This document shows positions 7,611 to 16,258 of a stretch of 21,989 bases of DNA, piece by piece (position 1 is the stretch's first letter; the number at the start of each line of letters is the position of its first letter). The stretch lies in the NCBI GenBank assembly GCA_023429135.1, contig JAEYWD010000081.1:1-21989 (forward strand). Reading direction: 5' to 3'. Made by a program: the position numbers and the translations under genes. The DNA comes from Bacteroidota bacterium (GTDB lineage: Bacteria > Bacteroidota > Bacteroidia > Bacteroidales > JAAUTT01). The notes beneath the pieces are model-generated. The model was given only the letters and a program-made list of their open reading frames with translations, ran no database searches and was not told the DNA's origin.

Positions 7611-9752
7611 TTAAAATTTATTATTGAGGGAAATAAATGCACCAATCACTATAAACCTTTTAGCTGGTGGCTGAATAGGAGTTTTCTTGTAGGCTTCTTC
7701 TCCGCCATCGGACGATTTTATAAAGTGATAACCATAAACCTGATCGAAGCCCAGCAAATTACTTACCGACACATAACAAACCGTGAACTTCCTGAATACC
7801 CTTGTGAGATAACTCAGGTTAACACTCATGTTATTGAAATCTTTGGTAAAGTGCGACAATCCATCAGGATCGAGGTAAGGTCGTCCGCTGCTATACTGAT
7901 AAGTTACCGAAGCCTGAACCTTCAGCTTATTGATATACTGCTTGTAAACTGCAGCAGCATTATATCGCGAAAAATAAGTAGGATACATGAGCGAAGGATA
8001 GTTCTCATATTTTTTCTTCGCATCAAGCAATGTGAACGATACCCAGTAATCGCCGTTGCGGATGCTTTTCTGATCGCGCCAGAAAATGTCGATTCCTTTG
8101 GCATATCCATAACCATCCGATGAATAATTTGTCGGAGTGTAATCGTTTAACTCCCTGAAACGGGTTAACTGACTGTAATCTTTATAATACCCTTCCACCC
8201 TGAAAAGATAGCCATCGCGCTGATACTGATAATTTGCGATATAATGAACCGATCGCTGCGATGAAAGATTGGAAGTCATCTTCAGATAATCGTCTTTGGG
8301 AAGCTGACTGAACAAACCAAAAGCGGCAGAAACCTGGCTGTTTTCGCCTGTTTTATAAGCAGCCGAGAGCCGGGGTGACAAGGTTGCCTCTTCGTTTACC
8401 GAGGCATATTCGCCTCTTGCGCCAATCCGCACCGACAAATTCTTTCCAATCCTTGTTTCGGCCTCACTGAATAGTGCCGTTAAGGTGTTTGAAAAATCCA
8501 TGGTGGCATTGATAGCAGAATCGGGCTGATTAAAATTCTGTTCGTACTGCTGTAAAAAGACCTCAATACCGTTCCTGAAGGTCACATTCTTAAAGATTGT
8601 CCATTGCAGGACTTCCTTAAGTTGCAGATTCTGGTTTTTGGTAATCAATGCAGCCTTCCTGAAATCAAAATCTTCGTTATCGTACGAAAAAGATACCCCT
8701 GTTTTCAGGTCGACATTTTCGAGCCGTGTAGTAAGGATGGTGTTGATATAGTAATTATTGCTTTTCATTTCAAGGTATCGTCCACCAAACAGGTCCAAAT
8801 AATCGGGCAATTCCATGGCCGATTTACCAAGACTTGCCGAAGAGAACACCTTTAAATATGTTTTAGGACTAAGTTTTGAAGTGGTAATAAACTCCGCCGA
8901 AGCCGATTGAGGGTATTTAACCCAGTTTATCGATTGCGGAACAGCAGCAAAATAGGGCCTCAGATTATAGTAACTCGTAGAAAGTGAAAAAGAAGTAGAA
9001 TCGATTGAACTACCCAAAACCGCTCCGAAACCAAAGGGAAGAATATTAATACTCTGTGGATTATTACGGGTAAGATTATTGGTATTAAGTATAAGCGCTG
9101 CTGACAAAGCCTGGCCGTACTCAGCCGAATATCCGCCTGTGCTGAAAAGTGTTCCGCTGAAAAGAGTGGGAGAAAACCGACCACGGGTAGGTAAATCAGG
9201 TGCTTTGGAAGTGTATGGATTAGCAACAAGTAATCCATCAATAAAAGTCTTGGTCTCGAAACGGTCGCCACCACGAACGAATAACCCTCCATCCTCTCCT
9301 ACCGTCTGTGTTCCGGGCAGTGTATTTAATGCACCTATAAAGTCGCCGTTGGAATTGGCCGTTGTTAACACATCAAGAGCAGTGAGCTGCACACCTCGTT
9401 TGCGATCCCCGGCCTGGTAAGTACCAGCGGTAATAACAACTTCGTTTAATTCGCTGGAGATTTCCCTGAGTCTTAGGTCGAAGAACTTATTTCCCGCGGG
9501 GAGTTCAATATTTTGCTCAAAACTTGTAAAACCAACTGATTTGGCCATCAGCTTAAAAGTGCCCTTTTTAAATGTCGCGAAATTAAAGTTTCCTGCAGTA
9601 TCGGTAGATGCGCCGTCGTAAGTTCCCTCCAGGTAAACGTTGGCTCCGATTACGGGTTGTTTGTTTTCATCGGTAATACGGCCTTTGATTCTTATGCTTT
9701 GAGCTGAAGCTGTAACAGAAAAAATAAGTAGAGATAGTATTAATAATTTCAT
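7611..9752 (-). CDS. TonB-dependent receptor with carboxypeptidase-like N-terminus
   Basis: Outer-membrane receptor of 713 residues. The ATG at 9752 is chosen because it begins the signal peptide (MKLLILSLLIFSVTASAQ); a start 13 codons earlier would bury it. A carboxypeptidase-regulatory-like domain spans about 20-107 (IKGRITDENKQPVIGANVYL, VGFTSFEQNI). The plug at about 108-240 shows NEVVITAG, GGLFVRGGDRFETKTFIDG and STGGYSAEYGQALSAALIL. The barrel ends in the typical aromatic residue (VIGAFISLNNKF). It is clearly different from the receptor at the left end (separate subfamily, shorter barrel, no acidic tail). Neighbours give no ligand clue: no SusD-like, siderophore or vitamin gene is adjacent. 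Confidence 0.88.
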   Translation of the reverse strand: MKLLILSLLIFSVTASAQSIRIKGRITDENKQPVIGANVYLEGTYDGASTDTAGNFNFATFKKGTFKLMAKSVGFTSFEQNIELPAGNKFFDLRLREISSELNEVVITAGTYQAGDRKRGVQLTALDVLTTANSNGDFIGALNTLPGTQTVGEDGGLFVRGGDRFETKTFIDGLLVANPYTSKAPDLPTRGRFSPTLFSGTLFSTGGYSAEYGQALSAALILNTNNLTRNNPQSINILPFGFGAVLGSSIDSTSFSLSTSYYNLRPYFAAVPQSINWVKYPQSASAEFITTSKLSPKTYLKVFSSASLGKSAMELPDYLDLFGGRYLEMKSNNYYINTILTTRLENVDLKTGVSFSYDNEDFDFRKAALITKNQNLQLKEVLQWTIFKNVTFRNGIEVFLQQYEQNFNQPDSAINATMDFSNTLTALFSEAETRIGKNLSVRIGARGEYASVNEEATLSPRLSAAYKTGENSQVSAAFGLFSQLPKDDYLKMTSNLSSQRSVHYIANYQYQRDGYLFRVEGYYKDYSQLTRFRELNDYTPTNYSSDGYGYAKGIDIFWRDQKSIRNGDYWVSFTLLDAKKKYENYPSLMYPTYFSRYNAAAVYKQYINKLKVQASVTYQYSSGRPYLDPDGLSHFTKDFNNMSVNLSYLTRVFRKFTVCYVSVSNLLGFDQVYGYHFIKSSDGGEEAYKKTPIQPPAKRFIVIGAFISLNNKF

Positions 9753-9927
9753 ATCCGTAATAATTTGGATACAAAATTTGCATACAATCAATGGCTTTCA
9801 AATAAAAAACCGATGAGTTGGTATTTCTTACCGATAAACCGGAGAATTTAAGGCATTAGCTGTACCTGACAATTTTACCGGTACATGAGTAACAATCAAA
9901 ATAATGGGTTTTGGGGTGAGTTACATT

Positions 9928-10284
9928 AGGTTCTTCTGAAAAACCGATTGATCTCAGTTAAAAAACAATCGTTTTCTGTAATATTCCGATAGATTCCCGT
10001 GAGAAATCTATTGGTTTTTTACGAGAAACAACTGGTTCTTGTCAAATTCCAATCGGATCTTGTGAAAAACCAATTGGTTTTTGTTAAGTTCCAGTTGGTT
10101 TTTCACAAATTCCAATTGTTTCCTGCGAATTTCCAACTGGTTTTTGTCAAATTCCAATTGGTTCCTGTGAATTTCCAATTGGTTCTTGTTAAATTCCGAT
10201 TGGTTTTTGTGAAATTCCGATTGATTTCTGCTAATTTCCAATTGGAACTTGTAAATTTCCAATTGGATTTTGTTAGTTTCCAAT
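9928..10284. repeat. seventeen-unit 21-bp tandem repeat
   Basis: Seventeen consecutive 21-bp units run without an insertion or deletion. The plus-strand consensus is TGGTTTTTGT, one free base, then AAATTCCAAT. Units 1-5 (9928-10032) are degenerate and units 6-17 (10033-10284) close to consensus. Column 11 varies freely, while the ends stay conserved, so each junction reads CCAATTGG or a near variant; it is exact at five junctions. The array sits between two minus-strand genes, in the 570-bp gap between the acyltransferase stop and the receptor start. It leaves both strands open in one frame (heptapeptides like KNQLEFD on minus), but neither ORF has an ATG start, so I do not call a gene. Nearer the receptor, TGTACC/GGTACA (9861-9885) can form a hairpin. 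Confidence 0.92.
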
Positions 10285-10323
10285 GTCAGAATTTGCGGGA
10301 TATTGATTTATTTTTTAACCCAG

Positions 10324-11547
10324 CTACATTTCCAATGAAGGAGTTTCGTTCGCAGCCGCCTTTCTCTTTCTTGCTTCGCGTTGCAACAGGGCATAACGCT
10401 TAAATTCCTTTGTACGGTCGAAGAGGTACCGGAAGGTTATGTGGGTTTTATATATAGTTGCACCAATTTGTTCATTTACCTTCATCATAGCCGGATTAAA
10501 ATCGCCAATCCAGTTAAACTGTAATTCTTTATATGGAAAGCTCTTATCAAGCGCTATTTTGGCAAACGACATAATAATAGCCCCTTCCATTCCTTTTCCC
10601 TGATGCTCGGGAATAGTACCGATAATTAAACTTATCGCCCGGGTACAGGCACCTCTCCATCGATAGTAAACAAATTTAAGTTTGCCAATCAAATCCAGTT
10701 TACCGTTTAAGTGGCGCAGTATCTGATTTATGTCGGGCATGAGCAGAAAGAAACACACCGGCTCATCATTGTAATAACCGAAGAGCATCAATTTTTCGTC
10801 CATAATCGGTTTAAGTTCTTTAAACAAGTGCTTTGCATGAGTAAGACTCATCTGCTCCACTCCCGGAAATACGGCCCATGCTTTATTGTAAATGGTAACA
10901 AAGTCGGCAGCATACTTATCGGCCTTATTTTTTTCGATATTACGGAACGAATACTGAGGGTTTTTAAAAATTCGTTCTGCTTTTTCAATCACTTCGGGAC
11001 GCACCCCTTCGGAGTTTACAAGGTGGTGATACGTATACTGATTAAAATAATTTTGGAACCCATAAGCTTCGAACAAATCTTTATAATAAGGGAAGTTGTA
11101 AGGCATACCATAAATAGGCACATGAAAACCTTCAGCCAGACAACCCCACCAGCGGTCGCGATCGCCAAAATTTATGGGACCGTCCATCGCTTCAACGCCT
11201 TTATCTTTAAACCATTCCTTGCAGGCGTCAAAAAGAATAAAAGCTGCATCCTTATCATTAATACATTCGAAAAAGCCTAAACCTCCGGCTTTAATATCTT
11301 CCTTTTTATTGCCTTTATGATCCACAAATGCTGCAACCCGGCCCACTAATTCCTTTTTACCATCCAGAAGTAACCATCGCACACATTCGCCGTGACGTAA
11401 TAATTTATTTTTTGCAGGATCGAATACTGCAAGGATATCTTTATCGAGAGGCCTTATCCAATTTTTATCGTCCTTATATAATTTTACAGGCAGTAATAAA
11501 AAGTCTTTAATATCTTTATCAGTCTTAACTTCGTGCAGCGAAAACAT
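10324..11547 (-). CDS. GNAT-family acyltransferase, YghO-like
   Basis: Cytosolic protein of 407 residues with no signal peptide or membrane helix. It resembles the long YghO-like N-acetyltransferases of Bacteroidota. The first half holds WIRPLDKDILAVFDPAKN, GRVAAFVDH, and MDGPINFGDRDRWWG followed by PYNFPYYKDLFEAYGF. The second half holds a recognisable GNAT core with IIGTIPEHQGKGMEGAIIM, whose QGKGMEGA is the likely acetyl-CoA pyrophosphate loop, followed by a GDFNPAMMKVNEQIGA end. It should transfer an acyl group from CoA to an amine; the acceptor is not known. A strong promoter lies 20-50 bp upstream. No co-directional gene is close, so it appears to be transcribed alone, with the 21-bp array just beyond its stop. 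Confidence 0.8.
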   Translation of the reverse strand: MFSLHEVKTDKDIKDFLLLPVKLYKDDKNWIRPLDKDILAVFDPAKNKLLRHGECVRWLLLDGKKELVGRVAAFVDHKGNKKEDIKAGGLGFFECINDKDAAFILFDACKEWFKDKGVEAMDGPINFGDRDRWWGCLAEGFHVPIYGMPYNFPYYKDLFEAYGFQNYFNQYTYHHLVNSEGVRPEVIEKAERIFKNPQYSFRNIEKNKADKYAADFVTIYNKAWAVFPGVEQMSLTHAKHLFKELKPIMDEKLMLFGYYNDEPVCFFLLMPDINQILRHLNGKLDLIGKLKFVYYRWRGACTRAISLIIGTIPEHQGKGMEGAIIMSFAKIALDKSFPYKELQFNWIGDFNPAMMKVNEQIGATIYKTHITFRYLFDRTKEFKRYALLQREARKRKAAANETPSLEM

Positions 11548-11566
11548 AGTGACAGGTTTTTGTTTT

Positions 11567-11597
11567 CAAACGTACGGGATTTTTGGTAAAAGTCAAA
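11567..11597 (-). promoter_or_regulatory. promoter of the acyltransferase gene
   Basis: On the minus strand TTTG (11597-11594), a 19-bp spacer and TACGTTTG (11574-11567) match the Bacteroidota -33/-7 consensus exactly. The start codon is 20 bp further on. Confidence 0.75.
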
Positions 11598-11612
11598 GAG
11601 AGAAAATCAGGA

Positions 11613-11655
11613 AATGAAAAGAATGAAAAGAATGAAAAGAATGAAGGAATGAAAG
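11613..11655. repeat. 9-bp microsatellite
   Basis: AATGAAAAG is repeated three times, then continues in degenerate copies (AATGAAGGA, ATGAAAG). It lies between the divergent acyltransferase promoter and the broken YdeI-like gene. Copy number may vary between strains; no function is evident. Confidence 0.7.
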
Positions 11656-11702
11656 AAATTAAGGAATAAAATCTAGAACTATTGTGGATTTGTAACGTTT
11701 TA

Positions 11703-12293
11703 ATGCAAAAACTTATGAATAAAACTGAGATTGTTTCTTTCTACCCGAAAGCCATCAGTGAATGGCGTGAATGACTAAGTATAAACCATCAGCAAGAGGA
11801 TGCTGTCTGGGTTATTTTTTATAAATCCGGTTCGGGGAAACCCACAATAAATTACGACGAAGCCGTTGAAGAAGCTCTTTGCTTCGGATGGATCGACAGC
11901 AAAGCTCAGGCCATTGATGCAACCAGTCGCCGACAATATTTTTCGAAACGCAAACCCAAAAGTGCATGGTCGAGGTCGAATAAAATACGGGTAGAAAAAT
12001 TATTGACCGAGAGGCGAATGACCGAATCGGGAATGAAATGCATTGAAATAGCTAAGGCCAATGGATCGTGGGATGCTCTTAACGATATTGAAGACTTAAA
12101 AATTCCTGACGACCTGAAAACAAAACTGGAGGAAGCACCCGAAGCAAAGGCTTTCTTCGAAAATATAGCCAAATCTGCAAAGCAAAACATGCTTTGGTGG
12201 ATTGCATCAGCCAAAAAGGAAGAGACACGCAACGCACGCATCGACGAGATTGTTGCATGTGCAATGCAACGAAAAAAACCCAAACAGTTCTGA
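11703..12293 (+). pseudogene. YdeI/OmpD-associated family gene with in-frame stop
   Basis: Reading from the ATG at 11703 gives 23 residues ending ISEWRE. An in-frame TGA (11772-11774) follows, and the same frame then stays open for 172 more codons. The continuation carries family-typical motifs: VWVIFYKSGSGKPTINYDEA, EALCFGWIDSKAQ, RRQYFSKRKPKSAWSRSNK and a C-terminal helical part with AKQNMLWWIASAKKEETR. The stop falls where relatives, from memory, have a tryptophan after EWR, so one TGG-to-TGA change explains it. No frameshift is needed and the rest of the frame is intact, so the lesion is recent or a sequencing error. The family is loosely linked to bacteriocin or osmotic-stress resistance; its biochemical role is unclear. 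The in-frame ATG at 12003 would start a 96-residue fragment and is not a separate gene. Confidence 0.82.
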
Positions 12294-12305
12294 TTGCAAA
12301 ATCAA

Positions 12306-13373
12306 TCACCTTTTATTTGGCTGAAAATCGTATGGCAGAGTATTGGCCATTCGCTGATCACTCATTCTTCCTTCCCAGGTAACTGAATAACCGTCCCAAA
12401 AATAACCATTGGCATAAACGCTGATAGGTCTAGTAAAGGACACCTTACTGGTATAAACTATGTACTCATCGTTGGAATCTTCAACTATTCCGTTATTGAT
12501 CCTACTGAAATTAATTTCAATTTTTTTTGCATAATAAATGGCTACATTATCCTTTTCTTCAGCCAAACAAAGATCGGTTAAGTTCAGAATTTTCTCATTA
12601 TTAAAAGCCTGATTCACCTCCAGAGGTTTAAACTCATAAATTGTAAAACCCTCGTGATACAATTTCTTATTATAAAGTGATCTCAAAAAATGCATTCTCG
12701 ACCCGTAATAAGCACTTAGCCTGTTAGACCGCCATTTTTTCAATTCCTCAGGTGTGCCTTCCAAATCCTGAAAAAATGGGTTTCCCGAGAACTGATACTT
12801 TTCCATATTGAGCATATAACGAAAATCAACCAGGTCGTATTTTATCAAATAACCAAGTGCCGCATTTTTAATAATTAATGGTTTTACGGAATAACCATCC
12901 AGAACATCCGACTCTTTATCATAAATGAGCCGAAGGTCCTCAGGATTCATAATCTCGCACAAACTTGAATTCCAATCTGTGCCGAAAAAAATCCGGCGGA
13001 ACATTGCCAAATTACGCTTGCGGAATTTATCCTTAGCTGTTACAACAACATCATTTAATACTTTGTAATTGGGAAAGAGCGTAATTGCAAGATTTACATT
13101 ACTGCCATTCAGATGAATTGATTTCTTATAAGATTTATAACCTATGCACGTCACCACAAGCTCGTAAACGCCATTTTCGGGTACTGTCATTTTAAATCTG
13201 CCCTCACTGCTGGCCGAAGTTCCAATGGTGGTATTGGAAAGAAACACGGAGGCAAAAGGGATTGGATTTTTCAAGGAATCCAGAATTTCGCCAGAAATAA
13301 CTGTTCCGTACTGGGCACTTGCATTATTCGCAACAAAGAAAAGCGGCAGAAAGATTAAAATAGCGATTCTCAT
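12306..13373 (-). CDS. exported carboxypeptidase-like regulatory domain protein
   Basis: Protein of 355 residues with a signal peptide (MRIAILIFLPLFFVANNASA). A carboxypeptidase-regulatory-like beta-sandwich follows at about 25-115 (GTVISGEILDSLKNPIPFASV, CIGYKSYKKSIHL, VLNDVVVTAKDK). The remainder (about 116-355) has no plug or barrel features and is a mixed alpha/beta domain I cannot name. It is therefore not a receptor, although its first domain is the one placed in front of TonB-dependent receptors. Proteins of this layout are common and uncharacterised in Bacteroidota, and an envelope location is likely. It converges on the YdeI-like pseudogene with only 12 bp between the stop codons, and nothing else shares its transcript. 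Confidence 0.75.
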   Translation of the reverse strand: MRIAILIFLPLFFVANNASAQYGTVISGEILDSLKNPIPFASVFLSNTTIGTSASSEGRFKMTVPENGVYELVVTCIGYKSYKKSIHLNGSNVNLAITLFPNYKVLNDVVVTAKDKFRKRNLAMFRRIFFGTDWNSSLCEIMNPEDLRLIYDKESDVLDGYSVKPLIIKNAALGYLIKYDLVDFRYMLNMEKYQFSGNPFFQDLEGTPEELKKWRSNRLSAYYGSRMHFLRSLYNKKLYHEGFTIYEFKPLEVNQAFNNEKILNLTDLCLAEEKDNVAIYYAKKIEINFSRINNGIVEDSNDEYIVYTSKVSFTRPISVYANGYFWDGYSVTWEGRMSDQRMANTLPYDFQPNKR

Positions 13374-13483
13374 AACAGGTTAGTTTGGTTGTTGCATGGC
13401 ACAAAAGTTATACCATAGTTAATCCACGACTAATATCCAAATTACCAGCAAAAAAATAAAATTTTCCGATAAGAATTTAATCA

Positions 13484-13514
13484 TTGATTATTTACAGTTT
13501 TCATTGTATTTTCT
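13484..13514 (+). promoter_or_regulatory. possible promoter of the M3 peptidase gene
   Basis: TTG (13484-13486), a 20-bp spacer and TATTTTCT (13507-13514) resemble the Bacteroidota -33/-7 pair. The -7 box lacks the usual TTTG end, so the match is only fair. The chosen start codon lies 30 bp downstream. Confidence 0.35.
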
Positions 13515-13543
13515 CCACATCAAAAATTGAAAACGACAATACC

Positions 13544-15649
13544 ATGAAAAACCTGACAGTCATCTGCGCAGTTACCTGCTTTGCAGTCCTCGCATCCTGT
13601 AAAAAGGAAGTAAAAAACGACAACCCGTTTTTTACAGATTATGATACCCCATTTGAAGTACCGCCCTTCGACAAAATCGACACTACCCATTACATACCGG
13701 CCTTTTTGGAAGGGATGGACAGGGGAATGAAAGAAATTGAAGCCATTGCAAACAATACTGAAGAACCTTCTTTCGAAAACACCATTTACGCTTTCGACCG
13801 GTCGGGACAATTTCTCACCAGAGTGAGCAAAGTATTCGGAAACCTGAATGGCGCCAATACCAACGACCAAATGCAGGCAATTGCCCGAAAAGCCGACCCA
13901 TTGCTCACAAAATATAACGATGACATTTACCTCAACGAGAAGCTCTTCCAGAGAATAAAAACAGTTTACGACAAAAGACACGAATCGAAACTCGACTCAC
14001 AGCAAATCAGGGTAGTTGAAAAATACTACCGCGATTTCGAACGCAGGGGAGCAAACCTTACTGCTGAGAAAAAAGATGAACTGCGAAATTTAAATAAGGA
14101 GTTATCGATGCTCTCTCTTCAGTTTGGACAAAATCTTTTGGCTGAAACAAACAAGAATTTTAAGCTTGAAATCACGGATTCGGCTGATCTGATCGGTTTA
14201 CCGGCAGGCGTGATTGCTTCCGCAGCCGAAGAAGCAAAAGCAGCCGGGAAGAAAGGCTGGGTATTCAATCTAACCAAGCCGAGCATGATTCCATTCCTGC
14301 AATATTCTCAAAAGCGCGATCTCCGCGAAAAAATTTACCGTGGCTATTTTATGCGTGGCGACAATGGCAATGCCAACGATAACAACGCCATTATTGCCAA
14401 AATTGTGAAATTACGTGCACAAAGATCTCATTTGCTTGGATTCACGAGTCATGCAGCTTATGTTATCGACGACAACATGGCCAAAACTCCTGAGAATGTT
14501 AATGATTTTTTAATGAAACTCTGGACCCCGGCCATCCCTATGGCCAAACAGGAAGTTATTGAAATGCAGAAAATAATTGACCGTGAAGGCGGCAAGTTCA
14601 AACTCGCCCCATGGGACTGGTGGTATTATGCCGAAAAAGTACGTAAAGAAAAATACGACCTCGACGACAGTGCACTGCGTCCATATTTCAGTCTGACTAA
14701 CGTTCGCGACGGAATGTTTATGGTTGCCTCCAAACTTTATGGCATAACTTTTACAAAACGCACCGACTTGCCTGTTTATGAAAAAGATGTGGAAACCTTT
14801 GAAGTGAAAGAAGCCGATGGCAAACCTGTTGGTATTCTCTACCTCGACTATCATCCACGTCCCGGTAAAAGAGCCGGCGCCTGGTGTACAAACTACCGTT
14901 CGGCTATGATGGAAAAAGGAAAAAGAATTGACCCAATTATTTCTATCGTTTGCAACTTCACCAAACCATCTGGCGATATGCCTGCACTTTTAAACTGGGA
15001 TGAAGTTACAACCCTGTTCCATGAATTTGGCCATGGTTTGCACGGCTTATTTACCCAAGGCGAATATTACCGCACTGCAGGTCGTGTTCCCCGCGACTAT
15101 GTTGAGCTCCCATCTCAGATTATGGAAAATTGGGCCGGCGAAACTGAGGTTTTAAAATCGTACGCAAAACACTACAAAACTGGCGAAATAATGCCCGATG
15201 AGCTAATGAACAAGCTTCAGAAAAGCAGCCTATTCAACCAGGGTTTCGAAACGGTTGAATATCTTGCAGCCTCCCTGCTCGATCTCAACTACCATAATTT
15301 GAGTGATTCACTTTCGATGAAGGTGAACGATTTTGAAAAACAGTCGCTGAAAAAAGCCGGACTTATTCCTGAAATTCTGCCTCGTTACCGTAGTACATAT
15401 TTCTCGCACGTATTCGATGGCGGCTACTCTGCAGGATATTATGTTTACATCTGGGCAGCAGTGCTCGACGCCGATGCATTCAACGCCTTTAAGGAATCGG
15501 GCAATATCTATAATCCGGAACTTGCGGCAAAATTTAGAAAACATTGTCTTGCAGAATGCGGAAGCGATGAAGGTATGATTCAATATAAAAAATTCCGCGG
15601 CCAGGATCCTTCAGTTGATCCGTTATTAAAAAGAAGAGGATTAAAGTAA
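13544..15649 (+). CDS. M3-family oligopeptidase, lipoprotein (Dcp-like)
   Basis: Metallopeptidase of 701 residues. The ATG at 13544 is preferred because it begins a lipoprotein signal with lipobox LASC (Cys19); the frame is also open 20 codons upstream. Family landmarks are FDKIDTTHYIPAFLEGM near the N-terminus, RAQRSHLLGFTSHAAYVIDDNMA, WDWWYYAEKVRKEKYDLD, and the zinc motif HEFGH at 493-497 with the third ligand E521 in DYVELPSQIMENW. The tail FDGGYSAGYYVYIWAAVLDADAF matches peptidyl-dipeptidases (Dcp). It should cleave short peptides, here attached to a membrane in the periplasm; the inner- or outer-membrane side is not decided. Length is normal and all zinc ligands are present. It is followed by its own terminator. 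Confidence 0.93.
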   Translation: MKNLTVICAVTCFAVLASCKKEVKNDNPFFTDYDTPFEVPPFDKIDTTHYIPAFLEGMDRGMKEIEAIANNTEEPSFENTIYAFDRSGQFLTRVSKVFGNLNGANTNDQMQAIARKADPLLTKYNDDIYLNEKLFQRIKTVYDKRHESKLDSQQIRVVEKYYRDFERRGANLTAEKKDELRNLNKELSMLSLQFGQNLLAETNKNFKLEITDSADLIGLPAGVIASAAEEAKAAGKKGWVFNLTKPSMIPFLQYSQKRDLREKIYRGYFMRGDNGNANDNNAIIAKIVKLRAQRSHLLGFTSHAAYVIDDNMAKTPENVNDFLMKLWTPAIPMAKQEVIEMQKIIDREGGKFKLAPWDWWYYAEKVRKEKYDLDDSALRPYFSLTNVRDGMFMVASKLYGITFTKRTDLPVYEKDVETFEVKEADGKPVGILYLDYHPRPGKRAGAWCTNYRSAMMEKGKRIDPIISIVCNFTKPSGDMPALLNWDEVTTLFHEFGHGLHGLFTQGEYYRTAGRVPRDYVELPSQIMENWAGETEVLKSYAKHYKTGEIMPDELMNKLQKSSLFNQGFETVEYLAASLLDLNYHNLSDSLSMKVNDFEKQSLKKAGLIPEILPRYRSTYFSHVFDGGYSAGYYVYIWAAVLDADAFNAFKESGNIYNPELAAKFRKHCLAECGSDEGMIQYKKFRGQDPSVDPLLKRRGLK

Positions 15650-15666
15650 ATAGGACCGAATATGAC

Positions 15667-15702
15667 AGCCGGCGAGGGAAACCCAAACCGGCTTTCTCTT
15701 TT
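15667..15702 (+). terminator. intrinsic terminator of the M3 peptidase gene
   Basis: AGCCGG (15667-15672) pairs with CCGGCT (15688-15693), with an inner GGG/CCC. It is followed by TTTCTCTTTT. It begins 17 bp after the stop codon. Confidence 0.75.
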
Positions 15703-15722
15703 AAATTAACCTGATTTTGGAC

Positions 15723-16112
15723 ATGCCTGACATAAACACCACCGAAGAATATCACAAAGCCCTCACCTTATGGGCAGCAGAATGTGCCGAAAGAGTGCTG
15801 TCGGTCTTTGAACTTGAGCATAACGATAACCGCCCGCGACAGGCCATAGAAGCTGCCCGAGCCTGGGTAAGCGGTGATCTGAAAATGACAGAAGCCCGGA
15901 AATTTGCTTTTGCGGCGCATGCCGCAGCTCAGGAAGCTAAAAGCACAGAAGCCTCGGCGGCTGCGCGTTCTGCGGGTCATGCGGCAGCTACAGCTCATGT
16001 TGCCGACCATGCTCAATATGCTGCGCAATATGCTTTGAAAGCATCGTCGTACCCGGAACTTGAGAAGGAATGGCAGGACAGAAATATGCCTTTGAAACCG
16101 GAAGGTATTTGA
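15723..16112 (+). CDS. Imm5-like putative immunity protein
   Basis: Alanine-rich helical protein of 129 residues. The ATG at 15723 is used; an alternative TTG two codons earlier is less likely. Motifs shared, from memory, with the Imm-5-like putative immunity family are AAECAERVLSVFELEHNDN, RPRQAIEAARAWVSGDL and the histidine/alanine repeat ARSAGHAAATAHVADHAQYAAQYALKA. Family members protect against a cognate toxin of polymorphic or contact-dependent systems, although many occur alone. No toxin gene lies nearby: the M3 peptidase gene upstream ends in a terminator, and the next gene is on the other strand. It may be an orphan immunity gene taken up as defence, or a member with another role. 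A poor -7-like TGATTTTG lies at 15712-15719. Confidence 0.7.
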   Translation: MPDINTTEEYHKALTLWAAECAERVLSVFELEHNDNRPRQAIEAARAWVSGDLKMTEARKFAFAAHAAAQEAKSTEASAAARSAGHAAATAHVADHAQYAAQYALKASSYPELEKEWQDRNMPLKPEGI

Positions 16113-16166
16113 ACCCGGACAAATAATAACTAATAATAGAGGCTGGAGAGAAAGTCAACTTTTATA

Positions 16167-16185
16167 GCGGAATTACAAATTCCGC
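16167..16185. repeat. perfect hairpin repeat
   Basis: GCGGAATT-ACA-AATTCCGC forms a perfect 8-bp stem with a 3-base loop. It has no T-run on either side, so it is not a normal terminator. I recall GCGGAATT/AATTCCGC as a recurrent palindrome in Bacteroidota intergenic DNA. It sits in the 146-bp gap between the convergent immunity-like and PIN genes, where nothing else is visible. Confidence 0.6.
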
Positions 16186-16258
16186 CTAGCGCAAAAAGTG
16201 GATTAAAGTAATAAAAGTCATTAAAGCCTGTAAAGATATATTTTCCGGTTTTATTTTT

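Noticed and set aside
7725..8123. 132-codon plus-strand ORF inside the second receptor
   Set aside because: Antisense shadow of the receptor barrel, with no domain and no regulatory context.
9928..10284. CRISPR array
   Set aside because: Units are contiguous, with no unique spacers, and no cas gene is nearby.
9999..10403. 134-codon plus-strand ORF across the 21-bp array
   Set aside because: It starts with GTG inside the repeat, overlaps the acyltransferase gene on the other strand and is mostly repeat without stops; no independent support for translation.
12003..12293. Separate 96-residue gene
   Set aside because: It is the C-terminal part of the YdeI-like frame that begins at 11703 and is interrupted by one TGA.
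13484..13543. Upstream start for the M3 peptidase (20 extra residues)
   Set aside because: It would hide the lipoprotein signal that begins at 13544.
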